DNA of 64,000 nucleotides from positions 10,378,764 through 10,442,763 of the forward strand of contig CM034536.1 of the NCBI GenBank assembly GCA_020002185.1, in the 5' to 3' direction. The first letter of the stretch is position 1. The number at the start of each line of letters is the position of its first letter. The notes below the pieces were generated by a model, which was not told where the DNA came from, did no database searches, and saw nothing but the letters and a program-made list of their open reading frames with translations. The stretch comes from Paraescarpia echinospica. Its lineage: Eukaryota > Annelida > Polychaeta > Sabellida > Siboglinidae. Positions 1 through 12,540 of this stretch are shown here, piece after piece. The translations under genes and the position numbers were made by a program.

Positions 1-264
1 ATGTAGGCATGCAATGAACATATGATATATTGAGTCGGTCGATACTTCAAATTAGGCAAATAATAGTCAATTTAAAATAACAGTCAAATTATATGAATGA
101 GCTGCAGTTCAATAAAACACATTTTTGCTTAGCTGTAAAGGAATTTAATAATGGGAATGCAGGGTTCAGATAGTTAAGCAATATTTGCAAGCAAAATTCA
201 ATTTGAAAGCCTAAACAAAAGTTATGTTACTAGGGCATGAAATATGCTGTTTGAAGGATGTGCA

Positions 265-1050
265 AGTATAAACACTCCAGCTGACATTTGAATTCGACCT
301 GAACAAACTTGTCTACTGGGCAAAGACATGGCAGATGGACTTTAATGTATCAAAGTGCACCATCCTCTCAGTTACCACCAAGAGGAAGCCATCGATCTAT
401 GATTACTACGTGGAGAACCAACAGATCCCATGGACATCATGACAGCCTGGGTGTTACCATCGACACAAAGTTATCCTGGCAGCCACACATCAACAAAGTG
501 CAGAACAAAGCCAGAAAGACACTTGGCTTAGTTAAAAGAACACTGCATGCGGTGCCATTTCATGTGAGAAAAACAGCATACGAGGTACTTGTCCGACCAA
601 CGCTTGAGTATGCTACGTGTGCCTAGGCATCCCACACCAAGACTGGTACCCAGACATTAGAGCAAGTGCAGCAAACGCAGCTCGCTTTGTCACCAACGAT
701 TACCGCTGCCCCTCAAGGGTAACGGCTATGTGCGCTAACCTGAAGTGGAACACTTTATACAGAAGACGTCGGTTAAGAGATGCCATAGTGTTCACCACGG
801 ACTAGTGCGCATCAGCTTCCTTACCATCATTACCACAGTACATAACTGCACCAGACGAAAACACAAGTACAAACTACGAACACTGCCAGCCTCCTGCACG
901 ACCTACCAGCACTTGTTCTATGTACGCCCTACCCCACTGAAACTCACACAGGAAGCAGTTGCAGTGTCTACTGCAGAAATATTCCAAGAGCCGCTCTCCC
1001 AGTCATCCAGACATTTACATTATAGATGCCCGTTTTTGTTTTAATCACGG
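265..1050 (+). mobile_element. non-LTR retrotransposon 3' fragment (decayed reverse transcriptase C-terminal region)
   Basis: Joining frames across at least two frameshifts gives a LINE ORF2 C-terminal region: WQMDFNVSKCTIL near 330-365, LGVTIDTKLSWQPHINKVQNK near 450-510, then VRPTLEYATCAWDPHT near 590-640 and a zinc-knuckle-less tail to about 1045. This order (thumb region, then LEYAxxxWDP) is typical of Jockey/CR1-like elements. The catalytic YADD/FADD portion is absent, so the copy is 5'-truncated, and its frames are broken, so it is dead. AT-rich sequence with TTAATTAATTAATT follows to about 1240 and may be the 3' UTR. Confidence 0.85.
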
Positions 1051-2345
1051 ACTGCCTGTTTTTATTATTATTTACATATTTCTTAATTAATTAATTTATT
1101 GTTTTACCCCACAATAACATTACAAACTGCAGAATAGTGAAATATAACCTTTTAGCAGGATACTCTTGAAGACCTGAAGTAAATAGCTTAATAGTATAAA
1201 GTAAAGTAAGTAAAATAAATTTATTTCCTCATCCAGATAATATACAGCACAATTCAGGAGCAATGTAACACAGATGAGGTGGCTACCAGAGAAGTATAAC
1301 TTATCGAGCTGGTAGCCATTTAAATCAATGTAGACGTTTTGTATTATTATATTTTGAAGCTACTTTTAAACATTTTAATATCATAAACTGCAGCAAATTT
1401 ATATTCAAATTTCTCAGATGTGATACGGAGTGGTTGATTGTAGCAGTGAATCATGGAGAGATTCTTCAGGTATAGCGGCAAGGAAATCAAGGACAGTGAC
1501 TTTGCTGTGTTCATAAACAGTTCCTAGGAAATAAATCTGGAAGTAATCACATAAAATGCCAGTTTACAAAGTTTCTGCCAACTTTCTGTGTACGCATATC
1601 TTTTCTTTTTTCAAAACGTTCCACAAAAATGAGGAAATGACAAAAAAAATCCATGGGGTGAAAGTATAGATTGTTGTATTTTTGCATGTTTAGAGACAAC
1701 AAATACTTTACTGACAGTTGGAATAATGTAATTTGGAATTATTATCTTGAAAGTGTTTTTGATGTGTGTTTTGGATTGAACGGTATGTGATTTGAAACAA
1801 AAATACCAAACTTTGATGATGTCTGCCTCAAAACTTGACTTGTGGGTGGGTCATTCAACCACCCGTAACTTTGCAATAAAACGACTTACCAGTGGTATCA
1901 TTGTAAAACTGAAATGTTTCCCTTTTACATACTGTCAAAATATACCTTAAGACCTGAACACTTAACTCTGTTAAATGTTATTGGTATGTGCCTGTGCCTG
2001 TTCAGGACATTGAAATCAAAACCCAGCTGACGAAATTCCAGCAACAGGTAAGATACATTAGTGTTTAAGGCAACTGACGCATCGGTTTGCAGTCGTTGAT
2101 GTTAGCACGTGTCTCACCTGGAAATATGATACTTGGGAGTGGAGCTCCTCTTTTGTGGAGATAGGATCACAAGCATTTCCTGTTTGGATGACCAAGGTTT
2201 ATTGCATCATTTGTACACAGCTGTCATCTTGGTTCAAAATGGGAATACCGGTATACTTGATATTTGTTCTTATGATATATGAACAAAACATGTACCTGGG
2301 CCACAAGTACAAACTGTGTGGAATCAGGAATGTGTGATTGGTTAA
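1051..2345. other. non-coding stretch, no gene seen
   Basis: AT-rich sequence without splice-supported coding potential on either strand. Nothing beyond the tail of the preceding LINE fragment is recognisable. Confidence 0.5.
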
Positions 2346-2349
2346 TACT

Positions 2350-3905
2350 GCGAGGGTGGGTGCAATGTAGATAGGGTGGAATGCAGGGTAGATGGGGTGT
2401 AGATAGGATGGGATGCAGGGTGGGTGTGATGAAGATAGGGTGGAATGCAGGGTAGGTGGGATGTAGATAGTGTGGGATGCAGGGTGGGTGGGATGTAGAT
2501 AGGGTGGGATGAAGGATGGGTGGGATGCAGGGTAGATGGGGTGGAGATAGGGTGGGTGGGATGAAGATAGGGTGGAATGCAGGATGGGTGGGATGAAGAT
2601 AGCGGGAATGCAGGGTCGGTGGGATGTAGATAGGGTGGGATGCAGGGTGGATGGGGTGCAGAATGGGTGGGATGCAGGGTAGATGGAGTGTAGATAGGGT
2701 GGGATGCAGGGTGGGTGTGATGAAGATAGGATGGAATGCAGGGTGGGTGTGATGGGTGAATGCAGGGTGGGTGGGGTGTAGATAGGGTGGGATGCAGGAT
2801 GGGTGGGATGTAGATAGGATGTGATGCAGTTGTGGGTGGGGTGTAGATAGGGTGGGGTGCAGGGTGGGTGGGGTGTAGATAGGGTGGAATGAAGATGGGG
2901 GGAATGCACGGTCGGTGGGATGTAGATAGGGTGGGATGCAGGGTGGGTGGGGTGTAGATAGGGTGGGATGCAGGATGGGTGGGATGTAGATAGGATGTGA
3001 TGCAGTTGTGGGTGGGGTGTAGATAGGGTGGGGTGCAGGGTGGGTGGGGTGTAGATAGGGTGGAATGAAGATGGGGGGAATGCAGGGTCGGTGGGATGTA
3101 GATAGGGTGGGATGCAGGGTGGATTGGGTGTAGATAGGATAGAATGCAGGATGGGTGGGATATAGATAGGGTAGCATTTAGATAGGCTGGCAAGTAGATA
3201 GCGTGGGATGCAGGGTAGATGGAGTGTAGATAGGGTGGGTTGCAGGGTGGGTGTGATGAAGATAGGGTGGAATGCAGGGTGGGTGGGGTGTAGATAGGGT
3301 AGCATGTAGATAGGATGGGATGCAGGGTAGATGGAGTGTAGATAGGGTGGGATGCAGGGTGGGTGTGATAAGATAGGGTGGAATGCAGGGTGGGTGTGAT
3401 GAAGATAGGGTGGAATTCAGGGTGGGTGGGGTGTAGATAGGGTGGGATGCAGGGTGGGTGGGATGCTGGGAGGTGGGGTGTAGGTAGGGTGTGATGCAGT
3501 GGTGGGTGAGGTGTAGATAGGGTGGGATGCAGGGTGGGTGGGGTGTAGATAGGGTGGGATGCAGGGTAGACGGGGTGTAGATAAGGTGGGATGCAGGGTG
3601 GGTGGGGTGTAAATAGGGGAATGCAGAATGGGTGGGGTGTAGATAGGGTGGGATGCAGGTGACTATAGATAGGGTGGGATGTAGATAGGGTGGCATGTAG
3701 GGTAGGGTGTAGATAGGGTGGCATTTGGCTAGGGTGGGTGAGGTGTAGATAGGGTGGGATACAGGGTGGGTAGGGTATATATAAGGTGGCATGTAGATAG
3801 GGTGGGATGCAAGATGGGTAGGGTGTAGATAGGGTGGCATGTAGCTAGGGTTTGGAGGTGTAGATAGGGTGGAATGCAGGGTGGGTGGTACGCAGAAGGA
3901 TAAGG
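2350..3905. repeat. G-rich minisatellite, about 32-bp unit
   Basis: Roughly 1.55 kb of degenerate tandem copies of a unit like GTAGATAGGGTGGGATGCAG followed by GGTGGGTGGGAT. Strand asymmetry is extreme (G on plus, C on minus). A higher-order period of about 176 bp is visible: the block starting near 2765 recurs near 2941 with few changes. Long minus-strand open frames rich in His-Pro-Thr across the array are by-products of the repeat. Confidence 0.95.
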
Positions 3906-5180
3906 TAGGTTGCAGAAGGGAGAGATTCATTGTGTTGGTTTGTAGCAGCCGTCCTGTGCTGATATTAAAAATTAAACCATCTTTGTTTACCAGCATCTCC
4001 CTTGGTGATCTCTGAAACGATGTGTAGCAGCGTGTTTACACACTCATACGTGCGTACTCATGTACACATGTTCATATTGCATTGACCCTACCTGGTAAAA
4101 TAAGAGATCTCCATTAAATGAGCCAATTGCCTTATACATTCATACAAGATGAACCTCTCTGATGCTGTTGTGCTCTTTTCTGTTTGTTATTTACTATAAT
4201 ATGAAAAGAATTTGCATAATAATGCTAAGAATGCTCTGCTCCTCTAACACAAAATAACTGCTCATTTTAGAGATTTTTAGTGCAAGGTTTCATAAGAAGC
4301 AATACGTTTGTTTGTTATATGCTTTAACAAAATTAACTGTTAAGAAAAACTTTTACCAAATACCGATGTCTGGTAGTTTTATACTCTCATTATAAAACTA
4401 ATACCAAACAGTTTTGTTTGCTTTACATTTTCAAGTATAAGAGTTCTTGTAATGTGGAACAAATAAGTTGATTCGTTGTGTATTTTCTTACACAAAAAGG
4501 GCCTGTAATGCAAAAAACGCTACTCATAATTTCAACAAATTAGAAGTTTGTAAGATATGAATATCCGTTTACTCAAATAATAAATTTATAACTAGTTCAG
4601 GTAGAAAGTCTGATGTTCTGTGCTCTTCATTGTATTTGCACAATAAATGCACAGCGTGGTCATTTAGTATACCATGTATGTTGGGTAGTAACTGAATTGT
4701 AAATGTTTAGTGCAGACCTCACCAAGCTGTGAGTGTCGTATGTGTGTAGCTCTCGTATATCAGAATTGCTTCCACCTATGTAGGTGTCAATTAAAAGCAA
4801 ATCAACGACAACACCCGGAACGAAGGTACGAACACCGCAACTTGTAAACTTGTACCCGTTGCAACTTACCCAATGTTGACTAATGCAGTGAAATTGAAAC
4901 AAACTACGTAAGGTGTTTGTGTCATTGTGCCTCCGTGTTATCACTCACATGTTTCGTGCACTAATTCTTGCCACGGCGGGTTTACGTAAGTAGATGTTAA
5001 GTTTCAGCATCATATACCATACACTACCCAGTGGATGAGTACAGTCTGATCAGTTTTATCGTGAAATCACGCTACATAGTATAACCTGTATCTGTCCCGA
5101 CATCTTGGTCGACCAGATGCATCTTGGTTAATCCACTTTAGGTTTACACCCACCCATGAAACAAAAACGAGTGCATCAAC
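3906..5180. other. non-coding spacer between two minisatellites
   Basis: AT-rich sequence. No conserved coding exon, RNA gene or clear repeat was found on either strand. Confidence 0.45.
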
Positions 5181-5183
5181 TGG

Positions 5184-5808
5184 GGACGTACACTCTGGAC
5201 GTACACTGTGGTCGTACACTGTGGACGTACACTGTGGTCGTACACTGTGGACGTACACTGGGGACGTACACTCTGGACGTACACTGTGGACGTACACTGG
5301 GGACGTACACTGGGGACGTACACTGTGGACGTACACTCTGGACGTACACTGGGGACGTACACTGGGGACGTACACTGGGGACGTACACTGGGGACGTACA
5401 CTGGGGACGTATAATGTGGATGTACACTGGGGACGTACACTGTGGACGTACACTGTGGACGTATACTGTGGATGTACACTGGGGACGTACACTGGGGACG
5501 TACACTCTGGACGTACACTGTGGTCGTACACTGTGGACGTACACTGGGGACGTACACTCTGGACGTACACTGTGGACGTACCCTGGGGACGTACACTCTG
5601 GAGGTACACTGTGGACGTACACTGGGGACGTACACTGTGGACATACACTGTGGACGTACACTGGGGACGTACACTCTGGACGTACACTGTGGACGTACAC
5701 TGTGGACGTACACTGTGGACGTACACTGGGGACGTACACTGTGGACGTACACTGTGAACGTACACTGTGGACGTACACTATGGACGTACACTGTGGACAT
5801 ACACTGGC
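5184..5808. repeat. 13-bp minisatellite, about 48 copies
   Basis: Tandem copies of TACACTGKGGACG and close variants (third block GTGG, GGGG or CTGG). The 13-bp period is coprime with 3, so every frame cycles through the same 13 codons. None of those is a stop on either strand, and the array is open in all six frames for about 600 bp. Translated frames (DVHCGRTLWTYTV plus-strand, SVRPQCTSTVYVH minus-strand) are therefore not evidence for a gene. Confidence 0.95.
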
Positions 5809-5989
5809 CCCAAAGCAAGGCAAGGTATCTAAAGTGACAACTGTATGCTGGAATGTTTGATTTATGAGTTGTCATGCAGCAATGGTAACTTATGATTTAA
5901 CAAGATTTAACAAGATTGCCACCCAGAGAAATCAGCAGATCATCTGTTCCATTCATTTACAGTCCTTTGTGAAAATGAGAACTTTTGTA

Positions 5990-6415
5990 TATCTAATCTA
6001 CATTGCTCCTTTACTAATGTAACTTCATGTCCTCTGGTCTTTCTATCGTTCTTAACTGAAAAAAATATTTCTATCAATATTTTCATAACCATTCAATATT
6101 TTAACCACTTCTATCTGATCTCCTCTCAATCTCCTGGTTTCTAGTGTTGTTAAACCACATTCTTTTAGGCGTTTTTCATAACTAAGATCCCTCAGTTTTG
6201 GTATCATTTAATTGCTCTCCTCTGTACTCTTTCTAGCATATCTATGTCCTTCTTGCGATATGGCCTCCGCGCTTGTATACAGTATTCTAAATGAGGCCTA
6301 ACTATTGTTTTGTACAGCGGTATTATTAGATTGTTTTCCTTACACGTTATATTTCGCCTAATTAATCCAAGGATTTGATTTCCCTTTGAAGCTGCAATAT
6401 GGTAATGGAATCATT
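5990..6415 (-). mobile_element. LINE C-terminal fragment, same family as the 26.9-28.3 kb copy
   Basis: Minus-strand reading from about 6400 gives [20 protein letters not shown], then [20 protein letters not shown], then a frame-broken region corresponding to DIDMLERVQRRAIK and a GYED-like block. It matches the order of the plus-strand copy at 27740-28300 ([22 protein letters not shown]). Frameshifts and stops show it is dead. Confidence 0.8.
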
Positions 6416-6417
6416 TA

Positions 6418-6452
6418 TATACTAGCCACAAAAATAAACTGTGCATAGGATG
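6418..6452 (+). repeat. inverted terminal-like motif, left copy
   Basis: The sequence ATACTAGCCACAAAAATAAA followed by CTGTGCAT is found again, reverse complemented, near 11625-11662 (rc: ATACTAGCCACAATAAGAAA CTGTGCAT). Similarity is confined to about 35 bp. It could be terminal inverted repeats of a DNA element later invaded by the LINE between them, or two unrelated copies of the same MITE end. Confidence 0.45.
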
Positions 6453-6879
6453 AAAGGCACCGAACTGTAATGTAATGGATTGATTTTGCTCAATGTCGAT
6501 TAACATGAAACAGGGACATGTAGACTATACCATAACATGACTTTCATTGGAAAGTTACATAATGCAAGGTCAGGCAACGCCATTGTGTGAAAACAATGAA
6601 AATGCTCCTGTAGAGTCTTACGTAACAGGCATGGTTACATAAGGCAGATGTTTGGAGAGCTGCTGGTACACCGAAGTGATCAACACAGTTGGAGGTCACA
6701 CCCGTAATTAATCTTGTGACGTTCAGGTTTTCCGCTGAAACTTTGATCCTAAAGATTAGGCATAAACGTTGAAGCCATCGTTTTATTATCACGTGAAAAA
6801 ATGGCATACATGTTACACTTACATAACACTTTTGTGTGGACAGTTTAAACCATTTTTTTTAACAATATAATGACATTTG

Positions 6880-9840
6880 TATACTCACTTAGGTTTACTT
6901 AGGTTGTTTCTGATCGTAGGCGGTGGCCTCGGTGGTCAGATCTGCACTTGTTTCTTTAAAAGCTCTACGGCTTCCTGGCAAGGCGGCATTGTAGCCGTAG
7001 AGAAATTCTTCCTTTCTCCAGTGGTTATCTGGGCGGTTTTTAAATGAATTGATACTAGCATTTATTATCTGTTCTGGTAAATTGTTTCACAATTTTGTAA
7101 CTCTGATTGAAAAACTCTCCTTTCTTGTATTTACATGTGAACGTTCTTTGAATTATTTCAAACTATGACCCCTTGTTCCTTCCTTTATTTCACAGTCTGC
7201 ATAACCTGACAATATTAGAAGATAAATTCATATCATACTTGCCTTTTAACAGTTTATATACTTCTATCATATCTCCACGTGTTCTTCTATATGCTAATGT
7301 AGGGAGTTTCAACCTCTTAAGTCTTTCCTAGTAAGTAATATCCTTCATTCCTGGGAGTTGCTTAGTTACACGTCTCTGCACATTTTCTATCGCATTATAC
7401 TTGTGTTTGTAAGGGGACCATATGCTTACTGCGTAATCTAAATGACTCCTTACTAAAGCTTTATATAGTGGTATAAAACTATTTTCATTTAAGATTGTAA
7501 ACGTCCTTCTAATAATTGCCATTACACTGTATACTGTCAATAATAACCCTAACGTCTTTTTCTTCTTCTATAAGATCTAACTCATAGACCATATTATTGA
7601 TTTTTAAATTGTAAGTATACATATGTTCATCTTTATTTCCTATGTGCATCAGTTTACATTTGTTTGGATGACATTTTAATAACCATTGGTTTGACAATGA
7701 TGTAAGTTTATCTAAATCTTCTTGTAGTGTGTTATGATCATCTGTGCTATTAACTGTTCTAAAAATGTTAGTGTCATCTGCAAACATATATAAGTCTGAA
7801 TATATATTGCTTGGTAGATCGTTTATTTACAGAATGAATAGGATTGGTCCTAGGACACTCCCCTGGGGGATGCCACTGGTTACACTTGTCCACTCAGAGT
7901 TTGTTCCGTTTATGCTGACCTGTTGTATACGATCAGACAAGAATGCTTCAATCCATCTTAATGTTGAGCCTTTTGTACCATATGATTCTAGTTTATCTAT
8001 CAATCTTCTGTGGGGGACGGTATCAAAAGCCTTCATGAAATCTAAATATATTGTGTATATAGAGTCTCCTCTATCTAATGCATTGGTCCAAGATTCCATA
8101 ACATTTAACAGTTGTAGTACGGTTGAACGACCTTTAATAAAACTGTATTGTTGTTTACTGTAAAAAAGTTATTACTTGTCATATGATTAACAATGTGGTC
8201 TTTTATGCATTGTTCCATGCATTTGCATAATATACTCGTTATACTTACAGGTAATTTCCTGCCTTTTTATGGCTTCCCTTTTTATATATTGCTGAGATCC
8301 TTCCCTGTTTCCATTCCTTTGGTAGTGCACCCATAGCTAGAGAATTATTAAAAAGCCTAGCTAATGGTATACATAATTGGGTCAATAATTCTTTTAGGAA
8401 TCTTGGGTGTATACCATCTGGTCCTACTGATTTACCCACATTGAGATTATTTAGTTTTTCTTTAACCATTTCCTCCTCAATAGTCAAATTTTCCATGCTG
8501 TGTTTTAATTCCACCGACGGCATGCGGGGGATGTCACCATATGGTTCTACCTTGAAAACACTTGAGAAGAAGTTACCTAAGACATCTGCCTTTTCCCTGT
8601 CAGAATTTGTCAGTCTCGATTTCAGGTCATTAGGATCTATGTTCAAATCTGAAACACCTTCCCTACTTTTTGTTTTGGAATTCATGTATTTCCATACTGC
8701 TTTTGGGTTTGACTTAGCTTCTGATGCTAACTTTGTTTCAAATTCCTTCTGGATCTTCCTTGTTAATTTACGGACTTGATTTCTAGCCCTACAGTATTCA
8801 TTATAGTATTTCCCTTCTTTGGTTTCCATATAACGCTTCCATAGTGTGTGTTTTTTTTATTGTTTTTACTGATTTCTTATCTAGGGTACTTTCCCCTAGT
8901 TCATGAGGTATGAACTCATCCTCTATTTTTTAATATGTCCTTTAAACTTTGTCCATTGGTCATCTGTTTTACCATTGCCAATTACTTCTTCCCAATCAGT
9001 GTTATCCAATTTTTCCTTTATTCCTTTAGAATCTCCTTTTTCATAGTAGTATTTTATACATTTTCGACTTGCTATATCAGCATAACACCTGAACGTTATC
9101 ATGAGAACAGAGTGGTCTTTTCTCGAGTGGACTCTCATGTACTATATCATCTATCATACCTTTTTCGTTTGTTGTAACTAAGTCCAGGACGTTTGATTTG
9201 TTTCCTAATCGCCCCCTTGTGGGCAGCGTAACATACTGGAAGAGAAAATTATCTCTTGTATTTTCTACAAATTTTAATTCGGGATTCTCAACATTATCTG
9301 AGGTAGTACACCAATTGTGCCAGTATATATTTGGGTAATTGAAGTCTCCAAGCAGAAGAAAGTGTGAGTGGTGATAGCTCATTGCCTCGCTAATCACTTT
9401 ATTCAGGTATTCATCATTGATGCACCAACTCCCTGGGCTTCTACAGACACATCCTGTGAGAAGTTTATCTTTTTTATTTAATTTCCACCCACACTGACTC
9501 CTGGAAACGAGTCTCCAAAGACAGAAAGGGTGTTGCTTTAAGTGATTTATGTGTGTACAGGACTACTCCTCTTCCTTGTTTGTCTACTATATTATGGAAT
9601 AAATCGTATTCATTTATTGCCAGTTCTGCTGGGTTTAATAAATATTTCTGGTTGTTTTGTTTTACCACTGATCCCTGTTATCATGCATGTGTTTTCGTGA
9701 ACTCTAGTTTTGAACTATGCGAGTTTATTTATTAAACTATCTGCATTTGTGTACAGGCATTTTAGTTGTTTATGTGTATAATTTATGTTGTTTACATTAG
9801 TTTTCTGTTTTGTCGTTCTTAATGACTTTCCTCCTCGCTC
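6880..9840 (-). mobile_element. CR1/L2-type LINE ORF2 (endonuclease + reverse transcriptase), frame-broken
   Basis: Read on minus, the region runs in order through an AP-endonuclease start (CLYTNADSLINK near 9770), the endonuclease core (LLLGDFNYPNIYW near 9340, then a decayed SDH-type block near 9110), an RT N-terminal part (8829-8245, with VGPDGIHPRFLKEL), RT palm motifs (YLDFMKAFDTVPHRRLIDKL and [15 protein letters not shown] at 8099-7827), the catalytic FADDT motif near 7780, and the C-terminal VQRRVTKQLPGMKDITY near 7340. Frameshifts separate each block, so no intact protein is possible. The motif order and YTNADSL start are characteristic of the CR1/L2 clade. This is the most complete retrotransposon in the window. 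Confidence 0.92.
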
Positions 9841-10103
9841 TTTGTGGGCTTGATTTTTACCATTTTCCTGACCCATGGTGGGCCTCTCACTCTCTATATG
9901 CTTTTCCCCATATCTCTACTCTCCTTTGCCCTTGCCTTCTCTAGTAGCTTTTTTCCTTCCCTCTCTCTTTTTGTTGTTGATCATGTTGAATGCTGAGGCA
10001 TTTATATTTTGGGTCAGCCTCCTTAAAGTTTGAAAGGTTTCGGAATAACTTCATATTTCTGTCTGTGTCTTTCATAATTACCTTAAGTGGTCTTGGTTTG
10101 TTG

Positions 10104-10994
10104 TTACTCTCTCCAGTTGTTTTTCCCTAACCTGATAACCTTCTCTATCTCTGTATGCACATCTAGATTTTGGTGGCATACCTCATTGAATAGCCCCTCA
10201 AGTAACTCCATGTCTATCTTGATTCTTTTATCTTTTATATTAGTTTCTGGTTCTGGTGCATTGAAGAAAATGAAGTTTGTTTCTCTGGATGTTCTTTCAG
10301 CTATTTCTTTAACTGTATTCTGTAACACTTCTCTGGATGTTCTTTCAGCTATTTCTTTAACTGTATTCTGTAACACTTCTCTGGATGTTCTTTCAGCTAT
10401 TTCTTTAACTGTATTCTGTAACACTTCTCTGGATGTTCTTTCAGCTATTTCTTTAACTGTATTCTGTAACACTTCGTTATTAACTGTCTCGGTGGTATCA
10501 GTATGGATGGCATTCTCAGTTGGTTGATTTGCAATCAATTCCTTTCTTACAATTTCTTTCACTTCTTGTTCGTCGCATTTGTCCTGTAGTTTTTTTCTAC
10601 AGTCTCTAGTCTTGCATTTATTGTTTCAAGGTACAGCTCACATCTTTCCTGGATTACTTTCTCATTTAGTATGTTTTTTTCTATTTTTGGTTTGCATCTG
10701 ATACAAAACCACATACATCCTGGTTTTCTCATGGCTTCATACTCTCCTGCTTTGAATTTTAAACATCTGATGCAGTAATGCTGTTCACAGTATTCGCACT
10801 CTAGCACTGTCTTTTTCACTTTTGAAGATTTTTCCACAATCCTCACATTTCCATGCCTCACCTGATTCTGAGTTTTTGCTACCCCTCCTGGCACCCTTAT
10901 TGTTATTGCTACCCCTCCTGGCTCCCTTATTGTTATTTGTGAGCTTCGTGGCTACTGCTTGGGCATATCCTCCGCTATGTTGAATGTCACTCAT
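10104..10994 (-). mobile_element. LINE ORF1 relic with PHD-like zinc finger and 48-bp internal repeat
   Basis: Minus-strand pieces at 10994-10785, 10894-10559 and 10562-10104 form one ORF1 interrupted by frameshifts. It has a basic N-terminus with two NNNKGARRGS repeats, a Cys/His cluster (CEDCGKIF, CEYCEQHYCIRC, CMWFCIRC) resembling a PHD finger as known for CR1-group ORF1 proteins, then a helical region containing four perfect copies of a 16-residue repeat EVLQNTVKEIAERTSR. It lies directly upstream of the ORF2 relic on the same strand, so both belong to one element of about 4 kb. Confidence 0.85.
10309..10500 (-). repeat. 48-bp tandem repeat x4 inside LINE ORF1
   Basis: Four essentially identical 48-bp units encode EVLQNTVKEIAERTSR in frame. 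Near-perfect identity in an otherwise frame-broken element means the expansion is recent or homogenised. Confidence 0.9.
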
Positions 10995-10999
10995 TTTTG

Positions 11000-12540
11000 T
11001 ATTAAGTTCCTGATTGTTATAGTCTTGGACTAATGTTTATTAATCCAATCTATATATGCAATAATTTAAAACTAACCCTATGGTAATAAATTCTAACTTC
11101 TTAACACTACAATTTCGAGCTTGTTCCCATTTAGATGTACATATCACAAAAACTCAAAAGGTATTCTTACCGTGCTGTTGTATAGTGCGTACGTGCTGTG
11201 GATTCCAAGGCGTTTGTGCAGTCGATGAGGGAAAAACTTAAATGTAACTGCTCCAACCCAGGGCTACTCTGGGTATCATAGACGCCTTGGTGAAATGAGC
11301 CTGTTAGTAGTAATAGTATACAGAAGAGGGTAGTGTAGATCTAAGTATATTGACTTTGAGTATTTGTTTATGTTTTCTGCCGGATATGAGAGGGCCTAGA
11401 AATTGGCGGGAAAATACTAGTTGCTGCTTTACAATTTAAAGGTGCGATTTGCTCTGATCAACTAGTAATTTAATCATAACAACCTGCGGGGGTCAATTAG
11501 TATGCAATGCATTACTGCTGGGGGTGAAATACTCTTTCTCAGCTGGAAAAAACAAGAAAAATGACTACGTTATACGGAGCCTCTGACATAAACAAACCGC
11601 CGCCCAACCGCCTCACCGGAAGTGTATCATGCACAGTTTCTTATTGTGGCTAGTATATTTTATTGTATTGAAAAGTGATTGAGTAACTGATCTGGGAAAG
11701 TAGTAAATATTATGTCAATTCTAGATACATAGCATAAAATCCTGAAAACACTGATTATTTTGTTTGGATGGCTCTCATTTTTATGTGTCTTCATGTCTGC
11801 CGGAACTACTTACAGGTGAGCATCGTCTGCTTACAACAGGTGAAGGCAATCGTCTTGTTTCCATGCTTATACTGAAAGCACTTGCATACTTTACATGGAA
11901 AGATTATTTTTCAGTTTTGAATTGACCTTTAATTGAATTTTGTTTACTTCTCTGATTGCAGGTTTTACATTACTGTGTTTACAATACTGTTTATTTTCAA
12001 TATGCTACATGTATACCATTCCTAACACTGAACCATTTATGATCTGAGGAAACTGTGGTTTGTAAAGAAACTAAAATCCTCTTGTATTGTCCATGGTTGT
12101 ATAAAAATGTGTTTGTCGATTTAAATTATAAATTCATCTAGTGTTCTGGTTATTCACAATTGTCAATTACTTAAATAATCAGTTACATTGCTTAAAAATA
12201 ATCTATTACATTTACAGTGCATACAAAATAATTGATTGGGTAGAACCACATTTTTATTATAAAGGAAGATTGCATGTATCATTACTTCTCATGTTTAAAA
12301 ATGGTTTTTGGTTATTCATGCTTTCTATTACCACAATCAAATGTTTCCAATTATGTCATTAATAAACAGTAATGATTGATAGACACATTATATGGTGTCA
12401 TAGGAACATACAAGATTGGTATATAGAAGGACAACACTGACAGTTTAATTTTACTACTTGATTTTATGAATGGTATGTATGGTTGCCATGGTGATTGCAT
12501 GTCAACATCCTCACTGACTGTTGTATGACGTGCCTTGCAG
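11000..12540. other. LINE 5' flank and AT-rich non-coding sequence
   Basis: Just upstream (minus sense) of the ORF1 relic. It may include the element's 5' UTR up to about 11200. The second copy of the inverted 35-bp motif sits at 11625-11662. No coding exon is seen before the acceptor at 12540. Confidence 0.45.

Noticed and set aside
2199..3996. Overlapping minus-strand ORFs of 270-460 codons rich in His/Pro/Thr
   Set aside because: They follow the 32-bp minisatellite exactly, occur in several frames at once, and have no domain or splice context.
5067..5875. ORFs of 130-243 codons in all six frames
   Set aside because: Direct consequence of a stop-free 13-bp satellite; no frame shows selection.
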